Shown one piece after another: positions 9,663-21,824 of a DNA stretch of 64,000 nucleotides. This DNA comes from Shimia sp. SK013 (GTDB lineage: Bacteria; Pseudomonadota; Alphaproteobacteria; Rhodobacterales; Rhodobacteraceae): positions 186,001 to 250,000 of the forward strand of contig NZ_LAJH01000012.1 in NCBI RefSeq assembly GCF_001292625.1, read 5' to 3'. The position numbers were made by a program, and so were the translations under genes. Under the pieces are notes generated by a model. It was not told where the DNA came from, made no database searches, and saw nothing but the letters and a program-made list of their open reading frames with translations. The first letter of the stretch is position 1. Each line of letters begins with the position of its first letter.

Positions 9663-10799
9663 ATGCGCAGATTTACCTTCCAACGAATTCCGACTTTGGC
9701 TTTGATTGCGGCGCTGTCTGCTGGCGGCACATTCGCTCAGGAGGCCGCGGCCCCTAAAGTGGCGGTGGCGGCCGCTTACAATGATGAATTGATTGACGAA
9801 GTAACGTTCATCGCCAAGGGCGCGGCGATCGACAAGGTCGACATCCGAGCGCGGGTGTCCGGCTTCGTAGATGAGATTTTTGTGGGAGATGGCGACACTG
9901 TAAAGGCGGGTGACCCGCTTTTTAAGATCGAACCTGAGGTCTATGAGGCCAATCTGGCCGCCCGTCAGGCGGACCTGTCGCAAGCGGAGGCCAATCTGCA
10001 GCTGACTGAAGTGGAACTGGTCCGAAAAACCGAATTGTTTGAACGCGATGTGGGGACAGAAGCTGACAGGGATGTTGCCTTTGCAAACAATCAGGTGGCG
10101 ATTGCACAAGTGGCCATTGCGAAGGCGGCGATCCAGCAAACGCAACTGGATCTTGATTACACTGAGGTACATGCCCCGTTTGACGGGCGGGTCGGCAAGT
10201 CAGCTGTCAGCGTCGGAGAGTTGGTTGGCCCAACCACGGAACCCCTTATCACGCTTGTCCGTAACCAACCCATGCATGTTGAGTTCGCTCTGACTGAAAA
10301 GCAGCTGGTCGATGTCATCGAGCAAAAAGAAAACATGGTGGGGGCGCATGAAGCCACGGACCAATTGCCCAACGTGATTGCGATTCTTCCCAACGGTGAT
10401 CAGATGGACGAAATCGGGCGTGTGGTCTTCGCCGACAACGTGATCGACCCGACGACCGGCACTATCACGCTCCGCGCGGAATTTGGCAATGAGCGCGGTT
10501 TGATCGTGGATGGATCGTTCCTGAATGTCCGCCTTCAAAGTCAGCAACCTTCCAAAGTGTTGATGATCCCGCAAGCCTCAGTGCAGCGCGATCAGCGCGG
10601 GGATTTTGTGCTGGTGGTTGGACAGCAACGCACGGTGGAACAACGCTATGTCACGTTGGGTCGACAGGTTGAGGCGGCAGTGGTGGTCGAAGACGGCTTG
10701 CGCGAAGGCGAGGCTGTGATCGTCGAAGGGTTACAAAGAGTCCGCCCAGGCGTCGAGGTCGACGCTGTGTTGTCCGGTTCTTCGACAGAGGAGAACTGA
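9663..10799 (+). CDS. RND efflux periplasmic adaptor (membrane fusion protein)
   Basis: This is the periplasmic adaptor of a tripartite efflux pump of the HlyD/AcrA family. The 378-residue protein begins with a signal peptide (MRRFTFQRIPTLALIAALSAGG..AQ). The lipoyl half-motifs follow (DKVDIRARVSGFVDEIFVGD and, after a coiled-coil hairpin at about residues 100-150, VHAPFDGRVGKSAVSVGELV), then beta-barrel and membrane-proximal domains. The start at 9663 gives the signal peptide; the frame is open 102 bases further upstream without a better start. The pump gene begins three bases after its stop. No outer-membrane channel gene is nearby, so it presumably borrows a general TolC-type channel. Confidence 0.93.
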   Translation: MRRFTFQRIPTLALIAALSAGGTFAQEAAAPKVAVAAAYNDELIDEVTFIAKGAAIDKVDIRARVSGFVDEIFVGDGDTVKAGDPLFKIEPEVYEANLAARQADLSQAEANLQLTEVELVRKTELFERDVGTEADRDVAFANNQVAIAQVAIAKAAIQQTQLDLDYTEVHAPFDGRVGKSAVSVGELVGPTTEPLITLVRNQPMHVEFALTEKQLVDVIEQKENMVGAHEATDQLPNVIAILPNGDQMDEIGRVVFADNVIDPTTGTITLRAEFGNERGLIVDGSFLNVRLQSQQPSKVLMIPQASVQRDQRGDFVLVVGQQRTVEQRYVTLGRQVEAAVVVEDGLREGEAVIVEGLQRVRPGVEVDAVLSGSSTEEN

Positions 10800-10802
10800 T
10801 CC

Positions 10803-13800
10803 GTGTTCTCAGCAATTTTTATCCGACGCCCCAAGACGTCCTTTGTGATTTCTTTGGTTCTCACGCTTATGGGCATCATTGGCTATATGGCGCTGCCAGT
10901 AGAGCAGTTTCCTGATATTACGCCACCGGTGGTGAACGTTAGCGCCAATTACACTGGCGCCAGCTCCGAAACAGTTGAAAACACGGTTGCCGCGCCGATT
11001 GAGGCACAGGTCAACGGCGTCGATGACATGATCTACATGTCGTCTGACAGCACCGACACCGGGTCATACAGCCTTCAGATTACCTTTGAGGTTGGCACAG
11101 ATCCCGACATTGCGTCAGTTAACGTGCAAAACCGGGTGGCGCAGGCCACCTCCGGCTTGCCGACTGAAGTAACAAACTCCGGTGTTGTGACGCAAAAAGC
11201 TTCGTCGAACATGCTGATGATCGTCACTCTGGCATCTCCAAATAGCACCTATGACGAAGTGTTCCTTTCCAACTATGCGTCGATCAACCTTGCGGATGCG
11301 CTGGCGCGGATCGGTGGCGTCGGCAAAGCGGAGGTGATGACCAACTTCGAATATTCGATGCGGATGTGGATGGACCCTGACCGGATGGCGGGACTTGGCT
11401 TGACGCCCGGAGACATTATCGCCGCCGTTCGTGAACAGAACCTCGAAGTATCGGCGGGCCAGATCGGCACGCCGCCGATCGCAAGCGGCCAGCAGTTTCA
11501 ATACACCATCAAATCCAAAGGGCGCCTGACGACGGTCAAGGAGTTTGAAAACATCATTCTGCGGACCGGCAACGCCGGCAGCATCGTGCGTGTCAGCGAT
11601 GTTGCGCGTGTGGAACTTGGGGCGAATTACTACAACGCCTCTGGTCGTGCCAGCGGTCTACCAGCGACAGTCTTGGCGATCTATCAGGCGCCAGGAGAGA
11701 ATGCGTTGGCCGTTGCTGATGGTGTTAAGGCAGAATTGGAGCGGCTCTCTCGGGCGTTTCCCGATGATGTTGTCTATCAGGTGCCATATGACTCCACGCT
11801 TTTTGTGAAGCAATCCTTGAGCGACGTAATCTCGACCTTGATTTTGACCTTTATACTGGTGATCTCGGTTGTGTTCGTTTTCCTTGGAAGTTGGCGGGCC
11901 ACAATTATTCCGGCTGTCGCCATTCCTGTTTCACTGATTGGTGCGTTTGCCTTTCTATTGATGTTTGGCATGTCGCTTAACACGGTGTCGCTTTTCGCTC
12001 TGGTTCTTGCGATTGGCATCGTGGTGGATGACGCAATTGTTGTGGTGGAAAACGTCGAGCGCATCATTGCCGAAGAAGGACTTAGTGCCCCTGAAGCCAC
12101 CCACAAGGCGATGGGGCAAATCACGGGGCCGGTCATTGCCACGACGCTTGTTTTGCTTGCGGTTTTTGTGCCGGTTACCTTTATGCCGGGCATCTCGGGT
12201 CGGCTCTTCACGCAGTTTGCCGTGACCATCTCCATCGCTGTGGTGATTTCCTCGGTAAACGCGCTGACACTGTCTCCGGCGCTGTGTTCGCTAATTCTGA
12301 AGCCACGCGCTGAGGGCGGCCCCAAAGGGGTTATGGCCATCTTTGAGCGGAGTGTGGATCGGTCCCGGAACGCCTATGTTGGCGTGGTTCGACGTCTGGT
12401 GCGCGTCCCGGTCATTGCCTTGGTGATCCTTGCCGCCATGGGTGTGAGTTCAGGCACCTTGTTGAACAAAATTCCGGTAGGTTTCATACCGCTGGAAGAC
12501 AACGGCGCGCTGTTTGTTGACGTGCAACTTCCGGATGCTGCGTCTTTGGAGCGTACAGAGTCCGTGACGGAGCGTTTGAATGCGCAGCTTCTGGACATTC
12601 CCGGCGTCGCCGGGTCGGTTAATGTGAATGGCTTCAGCCTTATGAATGGGTCTGGATCTAACGGCGCGATGATCATTCTCAACCTTGAACCTTGGGACGA
12701 ACGCCAGACCGAAGAGCTGAGTGCCAATGGCATTTTGAAACAGGTTTATGGCCTCGCCAATCAGGAGATTTCGGCAAGTATCATCGCCTTCAATCCGCCC
12801 CCGATCTCTGGCCTTGGTTTGAGTGCTGGTGTTGAGATGAAGGTGCAGCAAACCGGCGGCGGGTCCGCGCAGGAGCTCGCCAGTGCGGTTGGGTCGCTGG
12901 TCTATGCAGCCAACCAACGCGAAGAGTTGTCGCAATCGTATTCGACCTTCCGCGCCAATGTTCCAAAAGTGTTTGTTGATCTGGATCGCGAAAAGGCCAA
13001 GTCCCTGAACGTGTCTATTTCGGATGTTTTCATCACTTTGCAGGCCTATATGGGGTCGTTTTATGTGAATGATTTCAACCTGTTTGGCCGCGTGTATCGC
13101 GTGATGATTCAGGCGGATGGAAGTTTTCGCGACAACGTCGAAGACCTCAAATCGCTATATGTGCGTTCGCAAAGCGGGGACATGGTTCCCATGGGCACAA
13201 TCATTGATGTGCGCAACGAACTTGGACCAGTGGCTTTGAACCGCTTCAATATGTTCCGTGCGGCCACCGTGACAGCCGTGCCTGCAGCTGGTTTGTCTAC
13301 AGGTGACGCGATCCGGGTGCTTGAGGAAGAAGTCGTGACAGCTTTGCCGCCGGGCTATGCATATGAGTGGACCGGCACGGCATTGCAGCAGCAATCTGCG
13401 GGCGGAATGGTTGTCGTGATCCTGCTTTTGGCGGTGACATTTGGGTATCTGTTCCTTGTTGCGCAATACGAAAGCTGGACGATGCCGATTGGCATTTTGT
13501 TGTCGGTGACGGTCGCGCTCTTTGGGGCTTTGGCAGCGGTGCTGATATCCGGCGGTGATGTAAATCTTTATACCCAGATCGGGATGATAATGCTGATTGG
13601 CTTGGCGTCCAAAAACGCGATTCTGATTGTGGAGTTTGCCATGGAAAGGCGGGCGGCAGGCCTGTCGATCCAAGAAGCGGCGCTGGACGCGGCCAGGCAA
13701 CGTTTCCGAGCGGTGATGATGACAGCGTTGTCGTTTTTGCTGGGGGTTGTGCCCTTGCTGGTGGCGAGCGGTGCGGGTGCGGCAAGTCAGAGAGCAATTG

Positions 13801-13937
13801 GCGTGGCCGTGTTCGGCGGCATGTTGGTGGCGACGGTGGTCGGCGTGGTGCTGGTGCCGGTGCTTTATGTGCTGCTGCAGTCCTTGCGGGAATGGATCAA
13901 AGGCATCGGAAAGAACGACAAGGCTACGGCGGCTTAA
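10803..13937 (+). CDS. RND efflux pump, HAE1 family (AcrB/MexB-like)
   Basis: This is the inner-membrane proton-driven drug exporter, 1044 residues, the normal length for AcrB-type pumps. It has an N-terminal helix (FVISLVLTLMGIIGYMALPVEQFPDI), a first large periplasmic loop, and a transmembrane bundle with the proton-relay region ALVLAIGIVVDDAIVVVENV carrying the paired aspartates near residue 405. The repeat in the second half includes GLASKNAILIVEFAMERR. A GTG start at 10803 follows GAGGAGAACTGATCC. It is co-transcribed with the adaptor. The substrate cannot be read from sequence. Confidence 0.94.
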   Translation: MFSAIFIRRPKTSFVISLVLTLMGIIGYMALPVEQFPDITPPVVNVSANYTGASSETVENTVAAPIEAQVNGVDDMIYMSSDSTDTGSYSLQITFEVGTDPDIASVNVQNRVAQATSGLPTEVTNSGVVTQKASSNMLMIVTLASPNSTYDEVFLSNYASINLADALARIGGVGKAEVMTNFEYSMRMWMDPDRMAGLGLTPGDIIAAVREQNLEVSAGQIGTPPIASGQQFQYTIKSKGRLTTVKEFENIILRTGNAGSIVRVSDVARVELGANYYNASGRASGLPATVLAIYQAPGENALAVADGVKAELERLSRAFPDDVVYQVPYDSTLFVKQSLSDVISTLILTFILVISVVFVFLGSWRATIIPAVAIPVSLIGAFAFLLMFGMSLNTVSLFALVLAIGIVVDDAIVVVENVERIIAEEGLSAPEATHKAMGQITGPVIATTLVLLAVFVPVTFMPGISGRLFTQFAVTISIAVVISSVNALTLSPALCSLILKPRAEGGPKGVMAIFERSVDRSRNAYVGVVRRLVRVPVIALVILAAMGVSSGTLLNKIPVGFIPLEDNGALFVDVQLPDAASLERTESVTERLNAQLLDIPGVAGSVNVNGFSLMNGSGSNGAMIILNLEPWDERQTEELSANGILKQVYGLANQEISASIIAFNPPPISGLGLSAGVEMKVQQTGGGSAQELASAVGSLVYAANQREELSQSYSTFRANVPKVFVDLDREKAKSLNVSISDVFITLQAYMGSFYVNDFNLFGRVYRVMIQADGSFRDNVEDLKSLYVRSQSGDMVPMGTIIDVRNELGPVALNRFNMFRAATVTAVPAAGLSTGDAIRVLEEEVVTALPPGYAYEWTGTALQQQSAGGMVVVILLLAVTFGYLFLVAQYESWTMPIGILLSVTVALFGALAAVLISGGDVNLYTQIGMIMLIGLASKNAILIVEFAMERRAAGLSIQEAALDAARQRFRAVMMTALSFLLGVVPLLVASGAGAASQRAIGVAVFGGMLVATVVGVVLVPVLYVLLQSLREWIKGIGKNDKATAA

Positions 13938-14020
13938 GCCGCCGTCCATGCCACAAAGTGGCGCGCGGGTATCCGCGCGGCATCACCGGAGCAACGGCCA
14001 TGGCCGCCTCCGGTGATGCC
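13926..14020. repeat. Cluster of three strong inverted repeats after the RND pump
   Basis: A perfect 20-base palindrome (13926-13945, two 10-base arms meeting at CTTAAG) contains the pump stop codon. A 7-4-7 hairpin follows (CGCGCGG at 13962, CCGCGCG at 13973). Then comes a hairpin with 13-base perfect arms (13979-13991 and 14008-14020), whose loop itself holds the 12-base palindrome CGGCCATGGCCG. No T-run follows, so these are not classical intrinsic terminators. They may act as mRNA 3'-end protectors or a Rho-related pause. Confidence 0.7.
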
Positions 14021-14052
14021 ACACACAAATTCCAAAACTGGTAAATTGGGCC

Positions 14053-14090
14053 GTCTGCATAGCGTCGGTATCGCGTCGGCATTGCAGCGG
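14053..14090. repeat. Short dispersed repeat, copy 1
   Basis: This intergenic stretch contains CGTCGGTAT and a further CGCGTCGG, and it aligns over about 23 bases (20 identical by eye) with a stretch at 60794-60830 that also lies just after a gene end. Its function is unknown. Confidence 0.45.
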
Positions 14091-14136
14091 CGCCAAAATC
14101 GACCTGCCATTTGCTTCGACTTGAGAGGCTGACGCT

Positions 14137-15048
14137 CTATGTGGGCAAAGGTTTGGACAGGCCTTGCCCTGTCTTTAGAACGACCTTGGACAAGGTCTCA
14201 AGCTGGGGCGCCAGCGGACTTGAGTTTCGCCAGATCATGCCGATTGTTCGCGCAGGTTGTGCGCCAGAAAACCGCGAGACGCTGACTGCGGCGGTTGGCG
14301 TATCCACAGGCACAGCCATTTCAGGGATCACGGTCACGCCGAGACCGGCACCGACCATTTGCACCAGCGTCGAAAGCGACGATCCGTCCAGTCCTTCATG
14401 CGGGCGCGCCGTTGGCAGCGTGCAGAATGACAAAGCCTGGTCCCGGAAGCAGTGGCCTTCTTCCAGCAGCAACAGACGTTCCCGCTCAAGCGCCTCGGGC
14501 GCGGGTACGGGTGCCGTGGCTTCCGACTGTGGGCGCACCAGCACAAATTCCTCCGACCACAGCGGCACCTCGGCGAATGCGGGTTCAGACACTGGCAGCG
14601 CGACAATTGCAGTATCGATCCGGCCTGCGTGCAGCTCGGATATCAGATTGGCTGTCATGGTCTCGCGTACCATCAGGGCCATTTGCGGAAAGGCGACTTT
14701 CACGTCGCGCAACAGCGCGGGCAACAGGTAGGGCGCAATCGTTGGGATCACGCCCAGCCGCAACCGGCCGGACAGGCCCGATTGCGCGGCGCGGGCCATA
14801 TCTCCCAATTCATTCACGCTTCGCAGAATATCGCGCGCGCGGATCAGCGCATCTTCGCCGAATGCGGTGAGGCGCAGCCTTCGGGTGGTGCGTTCTATTA
14901 AAGGTGCGCCTAAGCTTTCTTCGAGGTCTTTGATCTGAACTGAGAGCGCGGGTTGGGAAACCGAACATGCGTCCGCAGCGCGGCCAAAATGGCCGTGTTC
15001 GGCAAGGGCATCGAAATAGCGGAGTTGGCGAAGGGTTAGATTATTCAT
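14137..15048 (-). CDS. oxyR: Hydrogen peroxide-inducible regulator OxyR (LysR family)
   Basis: OxyR is a LysR-family transcription factor that is oxidised by hydrogen peroxide through a disulphide bond. The N-terminal winged helix-turn-helix (residues about 5-60: LRQLRYFDALAEHGHFGRAAD, SQPALSVQIKDLE) is typical. The diagnostic redox pair is present as GHCFRDQALSFC (about residues 200-211), matching the two sensing cysteines of Escherichia coli OxyR. The 303-residue length is normal. The start at 15048 has AGGAGCTTCCT upstream. It is divergent from katG, its expected target, with a palindromic operator between. Confidence 0.93.
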   Translation of the reverse strand: MNNLTLRQLRYFDALAEHGHFGRAADACSVSQPALSVQIKDLEESLGAPLIERTTRRLRLTAFGEDALIRARDILRSVNELGDMARAAQSGLSGRLRLGVIPTIAPYLLPALLRDVKVAFPQMALMVRETMTANLISELHAGRIDTAIVALPVSEPAFAEVPLWSEEFVLVRPQSEATAPVPAPEALERERLLLLEEGHCFRDQALSFCTLPTARPHEGLDGSSLSTLVQMVGAGLGVTVIPEMAVPVDTPTAAVSVSRFSGAQPARTIGMIWRNSSPLAPQLETLSKVVLKTGQGLSKPLPT

Positions 15049-15065
15049 AGGAAGCTCCTATCAAT

Positions 15066-15093
15066 ATTATCAGAAAATGCAACTTCTGATAAT
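15066..15093. promoter_or_regulatory. Putative OxyR operator between oxyR and katG
   Basis: A perfect inverted repeat with arms ATTATCAGAA (15066-15075) and TTCTGATAAT (15084-15093) is separated by eight bases. It is the only strong dyad in the 109-base divergent region. It ends about 14 bases before a TAGAAT that could be the katG -10 element (15107-15112), so it overlaps the -35 position, where an activating OxyR tetramer would contact RNA polymerase. Binding by OxyR is inferred from gene context. Confidence 0.65.
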
Positions 15094-15109
15094 GAAAAAC
15101 CCTTGTTAG

Positions 15110-17341
<2,232 letters not shown>

Positions 17342-17366
17342 CCTGAGCGGATGCGATTGAAGTGAT

Positions 17367-17395
17367 AAAAGGCGCGGCTTGGGTCGCGCCTTTTT
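17367..17395 (+). terminator. Intrinsic terminator of katG
   Basis: Arms AAAAGGCGCG (17367-17376) and CGCGCCTTTT (17385-17394) flank an eight-base loop and run into a T-rich stretch. It starts 25 bases after the katG stop. Confidence 0.88.
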
Positions 17396-17445
17396 GTTTG
17401 GTGTGGATCACTTTCCGACGTCGGTGAGTTGATTTGGTCTTCGGC

Positions 17446-18642
17446 TCAGTCGGGACGGCCAAAATGATCAAGCCAGATGTCGGTGCGGGTTTTGTCACGC
17501 GCGTCATAAGCCGCAATGGCCGAGCCGAGATCACCATAGTCCGGCTTAAGTGTATCGGTGCCAATCTCCGTCAGGCGCATCGTATACCATGCGGTGATGC
17601 CGCCTTCGGGCGCCTCTGAAAATCTGGGAAAAGCAGGCGATAGGGCCTCATTGGCATGCCATAAATCGGGCAAGGACGGTTCAATGGCCAGAGCGCGGGC
17701 CAGTCCGATGATGTCAACGGTGCCTTCGGTCACCGCTGAGTCTGCTTGGGCGTATGTCTTGAAGCCCCCTGTTAACATGAGCGGCAGCGTGGTGACGGTG
17801 CGCGCGCGTTTTGCAAACTCGAGGAAATAAGGCCCGCCGCCCACCGCATCGGAGGCGGATTTGGCGCCGGGAAAATAGGTGCCGCCGCTGATATCGATCA
17901 GATCGACGGACGTCGCATTCAGCGCCGCCACCACTTTGAGCGCGTCAGTTTCGGCAAAGCCCCCTTCGAGTTGGTCCGAGGAGTTGAGCTTTACCGCGAC
18001 GGGAAATTCGGGGCCGACGGCGGCGCGAACGGCGTCTACGGTTTCGATCAACAACCGCATTCGGTTCTCGATAGGGCCGCCGTATTCGTCGCGGCGTTTG
18101 TTGAACAACGGCGACAAAAACTGACTCAGCAAAAAGCCATGCGCCGCGTGGATTTGAACACCGCCAAAGCCTGCTCTTTGCGCCAATTGGGCGGTGTGGG
18201 CGAAGTCGGCGGGGACCTTGCGTATCGTGTCCAACGCCATTTCAGCGCAGTTTAAATCCGGTAGGTCAAGCGGGCTTGGACCTCGTGGGGCGCTTGTCGG
18301 CGCGTAGGCCAAGGCCCCGCCATGACCGAGTTGCAGCCAAAGGTGGCTGTCATTTTCGCGGCCCTTTTCGGCCAATTCGCGGAAAAGGGTTAGATCGGCC
18401 TTGTCGTCCAAAACCAGATTTCCGGGTTTTTCGGCGAAATCCGGTGAGCCTTGGACTTCGCCGATGATCGACAGGCCCAACCCGCCTTGGGCCCAGCGTT
18501 GATAGAGCCTGATTTGAGATTGGGTCGGATGGCCGGTGCCATCGCCAAGAGAATCCGACATGGCCGATTTTGCGATCCGGTTCTTAAGAACCACGCCGCA
18601 GGGCAATGTCAGGGATTTGAATAGCGGGCTTTGGGTGTCCAT
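17446..18642 (-). CDS. NADH:flavin oxidoreductase, old yellow enzyme family
   Basis: This is an FMN-dependent ene-reductase-type TIM barrel of 398 residues. Family features are VVLKNRIAKSAMSD near the N-terminus, LWLQLGHGG (residues about 100-108), the catalytic/flavin region GFGGVQIHAAHGFLLSQFLSP with the HxxH arrangement, then NKRRDEYGGPIENRMR and LMLTGGF for phosphate binding. No iron-sulphur domain is appended, so it is the short OYE type rather than full 2,4-dienoyl-CoA reductase. GGAGTGAGAC precedes the start. It is convergent with katG. The substrate is not predictable. Confidence 0.88.
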   Translation of the reverse strand: MDTQSPLFKSLTLPCGVVLKNRIAKSAMSDSLGDGTGHPTQSQIRLYQRWAQGGLGLSIIGEVQGSPDFAEKPGNLVLDDKADLTLFRELAEKGRENDSHLWLQLGHGGALAYAPTSAPRGPSPLDLPDLNCAEMALDTIRKVPADFAHTAQLAQRAGFGGVQIHAAHGFLLSQFLSPLFNKRRDEYGGPIENRMRLLIETVDAVRAAVGPEFPVAVKLNSSDQLEGGFAETDALKVVAALNATSVDLIDISGGTYFPGAKSASDAVGGGPYFLEFAKRARTVTTLPLMLTGGFKTYAQADSAVTEGTVDIIGLARALAIEPSLPDLWHANEALSPAFPRFSEAPEGGITAWYTMRLTEIGTDTLKPDYGDLGSAIAAYDARDKTRTDIWLDHFGRPD

Positions 18643-18732
18643 GTCTCACTCCGATCCGGTTGACGCAAACCATCCCCTAAATGAGGAGACACATCAACTT
18701 GGAGTTGGCGATAGTCAGTGCGTGAGGCAGGA

Positions 18733-19656
18733 CTAGCTGGTTTGCACCAGATATTGACGGCAGCCTTCGAGCGCGGCTGCATCATCGGTGATCACTCCGA
18801 GCGGGAAACTCTTGGCGTCGACAATACCGGGGCCGTCAGCCGTCAGGCTTGTGACAAAGTCGTCAAATGCATCCGAGCCGAGGACGCCGCGGGAGGCGCT
18901 GCCAGCGAAGGCGATGCCGTCGCGGGGCATATATTGGTGCATCATGGCGCAGGTGAGGTTGCCCAAAGCGCGGGCAAAGAGACGCACAGTGTGTTGCGCG
19001 TCTTGGTCGCCGGCGGCAAAGGCCGTCATAATGTCTGCGCCGCCAAGCGGCTGGCCGCTGATGACAGTGTGCAACCGCTCAAGGCCGGGACCACAGAAGA
19101 TGTCTTCGTATGTTTTGAATTCGGCAGCTGCGGCGCCGAGATCGTCGCGCAGCAACAGGGTCACAGAATGCGGCAGTTCGGCGTGGCCGAGTTCGGCCTC
19201 CATCGCGACGGTCACGCCTGCGAGGCTGCGTTTGGTTGGGCTGACGTTAAAGCCGGTGCCCATGCCAACCACCAGAGCCTGCCCGTTCCTGGTGCCATCC
19301 AGAGCGCCGTAAAGATATTCCGGTGTGTTGCGGGAAAGCGCAAACCCCAGCGCGGTCAAATCGTTGATCAAAGCGGCCCGCGCGGCGCCGCATTGAGCGC
19401 CGAAACTACCAGCCTTGAGCGTCCAGTTCCGATTGGTGAGCCGGCCGGTCGTGCCCTGCACGGGGCCGGCAATGGCGACGCAGACGCCATCTATTTCACC
19501 GGTGTCGTGCTTGGAGAGGTAATCCGCCAGCACCTCGTCAAAGCTGGCGTAATCGTTGTTGCGGGCGCGCATAAGGGTGCCGGCTTTGACGCCGTCACTG
19601 TCTGCCAAAGACAGACGTGTGTTTGTTCCCCCGATGTCGCTGACCAAATATGTCAT
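18733..19656 (-). CDS. glk: Glucokinase
   Basis: This enzyme phosphorylates glucose to glucose 6-phosphate using ATP. The 307-residue protein has the phosphate-binding motif LVSDIGGTNTRLSLA at its N-terminus, then VCVAIAGPVQG and LTNRNW, which are typical of the bacterial glucokinase family (Glk rather than ROK type), ALINDLTALGFAL with the catalytic aspartate, and VGMGTGFNVS. It lies 30 bases downstream of the xylG ATPase gene on the same strand, so it is probably co-transcribed with xylFHG. A related hexose or pentose kinase role is possible. Confidence 0.85.
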   Translation of the reverse strand: MTYLVSDIGGTNTRLSLADSDGVKAGTLMRARNNDYASFDEVLADYLSKHDTGEIDGVCVAIAGPVQGTTGRLTNRNWTLKAGSFGAQCGAARAALINDLTALGFALSRNTPEYLYGALDGTRNGQALVVGMGTGFNVSPTKRSLAGVTVAMEAELGHAELPHSVTLLLRDDLGAAAAEFKTYEDIFCGPGLERLHTVISGQPLGGADIMTAFAAGDQDAQHTVRLFARALGNLTCAMMHQYMPRDGIAFAGSASRGVLGSDAFDDFVTSLTADGPGIVDAKSFPLGVITDDAAALEGCRQYLVQTS

Positions 19657-19686
19657 GCGCCCGCAACCTTTTTCATACGTCTACTC

Positions 19687-20451
19687 TTAACCTTGAACGT
19701 TCACGCCTTCGGGGCGTTTGCCAAGAATGATCATGCTCAAAAGGTCATCATCGGTCACGTCTTTCACGTCAACCGTGCCTACCAATTCGCCGTTTTTCAT
19801 CACGCTTGCGCGGTCGCAAAGTTCCATGACGTCATGAATGTCGTGGCTGATCAGGAAAATGCCGATGCCCTGCGTCTTGAGCTGTTGGATCAACTCGGAC
19901 ACCATTTGTGTTTCATGAGGTCCGAGAGCGGCTGTTGGTTCGTCCATGATCAGGATCTTGGCATCGAAATAGACAGCACGCGCAATTGCCACCGATTGGC
20001 GTTGACCACCAGACAGTGCTGAGACCGGCTCGGAGAACTTTTGGAAGTTCGGGTTGAGTTTGGCCATAATCTTGCGGGTCTCGGCCTCCATCGCGTCGTC
20101 ATCGACTGTGCCTATGGGAGTGACCAGTTCACGCCCAAGAAACAGGTTGGAGGCGGCATCCAGATTATCGGCCAGCGCAAGCGTCTGATAGATCGTCTCG
20201 ATGTTGAATTTGCGCGCGTCGCGCGGGTTGTGGATCTCGGCCTTTTCACCGTTGATATAGATCTCGCCGCCGTCTGCTTGATAGGCGCCGGACAGGATCT
20301 TGATAAGCGTGGATTTGCCTGCGCCGTTGTGGCCCAGAAGGCCGACAACTTCGCCCGGATACAAATCAATGGAGACGTGATCCACCGCGTGAATACCACC
20401 AAAGGAGATGTGGATGTCGCGCATGTCTACGAGAGGTGTTTGCTTGTCCAT
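19687..20451 (-). CDS. xylG: D-xylose-type ABC transporter ATP-binding protein
   Basis: This is the ATPase of a sugar importer. The 254-residue single-domain protein has Walker [11 protein letters not shown] (about residues 40-49), the signature [14 protein letters not shown], Walker [13 protein letters not shown] and the H-loop FLISHDIHD. Classical XylG and RbsA proteins are double-length with two ATPase domains; this one is single, as in the Frc-type systems of alphaproteobacteria. ATG 20451 is preferred because AAGGAGAACCATT precedes it; an upstream frame to 20502 lies in xylH. It follows xylH by 11 bases. Confidence 0.9.
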   Translation of the reverse strand: MDKQTPLVDMRDIHISFGGIHAVDHVSIDLYPGEVVGLLGHNGAGKSTLIKILSGAYQADGGEIYINGEKAEIHNPRDARKFNIETIYQTLALADNLDAASNLFLGRELVTPIGTVDDDAMEAETRKIMAKLNPNFQKFSEPVSALSGGQRQSVAIARAVYFDAKILIMDEPTAALGPHETQMVSELIQQLKTQGIGIFLISHDIHDVMELCDRASVMKNGELVGTVDVKDVTDDDLLSMIILGKRPEGVNVQG

Positions 20452-20462
20452 AATGGTTCTCC

Positions 20463-21728
20463 TTATGCGCCAGCGCGGCGGCGATATACGATGTCGACCC
20501 AAACGGCGAACACCAGAACGACCCCGACAACGATGTTTTGCAATGGTGCGTCAACGCCAACAGAGGCCATGCCCGATTGCAGGGATTGCATGATCAGCGC
20601 GCCGATCACCGCACCATAAATGGTGCCTGCGCCGCCAGCGAGGGCGGTGCCGCCGATCACAGCGGCAGCGATGACGCGAAGCTCGTCCAACGTGCCAAGA
20701 CCAACGTCAACCGCATTCAGGCGAGCCGAAGCGATGACAGCGGCAATGCCGGTCAGCGCGCCCATCAAGGAGAATATTTTGACGGTCAGCCAGCGGGTGT
20801 TGATGCCGGAGAGTTCCGCGGCTTCTGGGTTGCCACCGGTGGCATAAACATAGCGGCCAAAGCGGGTGCGCGTGGCGATCACGGTCATGACAATGGCTAC
20901 GATCAGCAGAATCACCACCGGAATGGCGACACCGTGGTTCCAGACCATGCCATCGGTGTATTCGATGCCTTGCGCCTTGGTCATGCGTTTCATTGCACCC
21001 TTGGAAATAGGGTAGCTGTTCATAATCCAGACGAAGCCGATAATACCGCCTGCGGCGATGGCCAGCAGGATGCCTTCGGCCCATGCGGGTTTTACCGCGA
21101 AACCGTGGTTGGCTTTGTTGCGGCGGCTGAGCAGCATGAGGGTCACGGCGGCCAGTGCGGCCACGATACCGAAGATCCAGCTTAGGGATTCACCCAAGGT
21201 GCCTTCGGCACCGCCGCCCAGAAGGCGGAACGTGGTGTCCAGTGGCGCTTGGGTTTGGCCTTCGGTGACCCACCACATGGCGCCGCGATAGACCAGCAAG
21301 CCGCCCAGGGTGACAATGAAAGCAGGCACGGCGAGGTAGCCGATGATCCAGCCCTGAAAGGCGCCAAGTAGTGCGCCCATCAGGATTGCAGCGATCACCG
21401 CGATGATCCAGACGGACCAGTGACCCAAGCCGACGAGGTCAGGCAGAATTTGCACCTGCAATGCGGCGACGGCCATGCCGATAAAGCCCAGCATCGAGCC
21501 TACGGAAAGATCGATATGTCGGGTGACGATCACAAACACCATGCCTGTTGCCATGACAGCGACGGAGGCAGTTTGGACCGACAAGTTGAAGAAGTTGCGG
21601 GGCGACAGGAAGCGGCCATCGGTGAAGATGCCGAATACGATCCAGATCGCCACAAGCGCGCCGATCATTCCAAGCAGGCGGGGATCCAGACCCAGCTTGT
21701 TGATCAGGTTCTTGGCTTGATTTTGCAT
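20463..21728 (-). CDS. xylH: D-xylose-type ABC transporter permease
   Basis: This is the membrane channel of the sugar importer, BPD_transp_2 family, 421 residues with about ten or more helices. Recognisable segments include [35 protein letters not shown] motifs (here [16 protein letters not shown] then [12 protein letters not shown] near residue 70), [12 protein letters not shown] (the EAA-like loop) and [21 protein letters not shown] near the C-terminus. The extended central region, about 100 residues longer than RbsC, is typical of XylH. It lies between xylF and xylG. Confidence 0.9.
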   Translation of the reverse strand: MQNQAKNLINKLGLDPRLLGMIGALVAIWIVFGIFTDGRFLSPRNFFNLSVQTASVAVMATGMVFVIVTRHIDLSVGSMLGFIGMAVAALQVQILPDLVGLGHWSVWIIAVIAAILMGALLGAFQGWIIGYLAVPAFIVTLGGLLVYRGAMWWVTEGQTQAPLDTTFRLLGGGAEGTLGESLSWIFGIVAALAAVTLMLLSRRNKANHGFAVKPAWAEGILLAIAAGGIIGFVWIMNSYPISKGAMKRMTKAQGIEYTDGMVWNHGVAIPVVILLIVAIVMTVIATRTRFGRYVYATGGNPEAAELSGINTRWLTVKIFSLMGALTGIAAVIASARLNAVDVGLGTLDELRVIAAAVIGGTALAGGAGTIYGAVIGALIMQSLQSGMASVGVDAPLQNIVVGVVLVFAVWVDIVYRRRAGA

Positions 21729-21824
21729 TGTGCGTTCCCTCTTTGGCTCGCGATGCGTGAGACACCATACCTATTCTGTGCGGAGGATGCCGCCTCAGTA
21801 AAGGGTTTTGAAATCTCAGGGGAT

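Noticed and set aside
18718..20022. 434-codon open frame opposite glk and xylG
   Set aside because: It crosses two well-supported genes and their 30-base spacer on the opposite strand; no motif.
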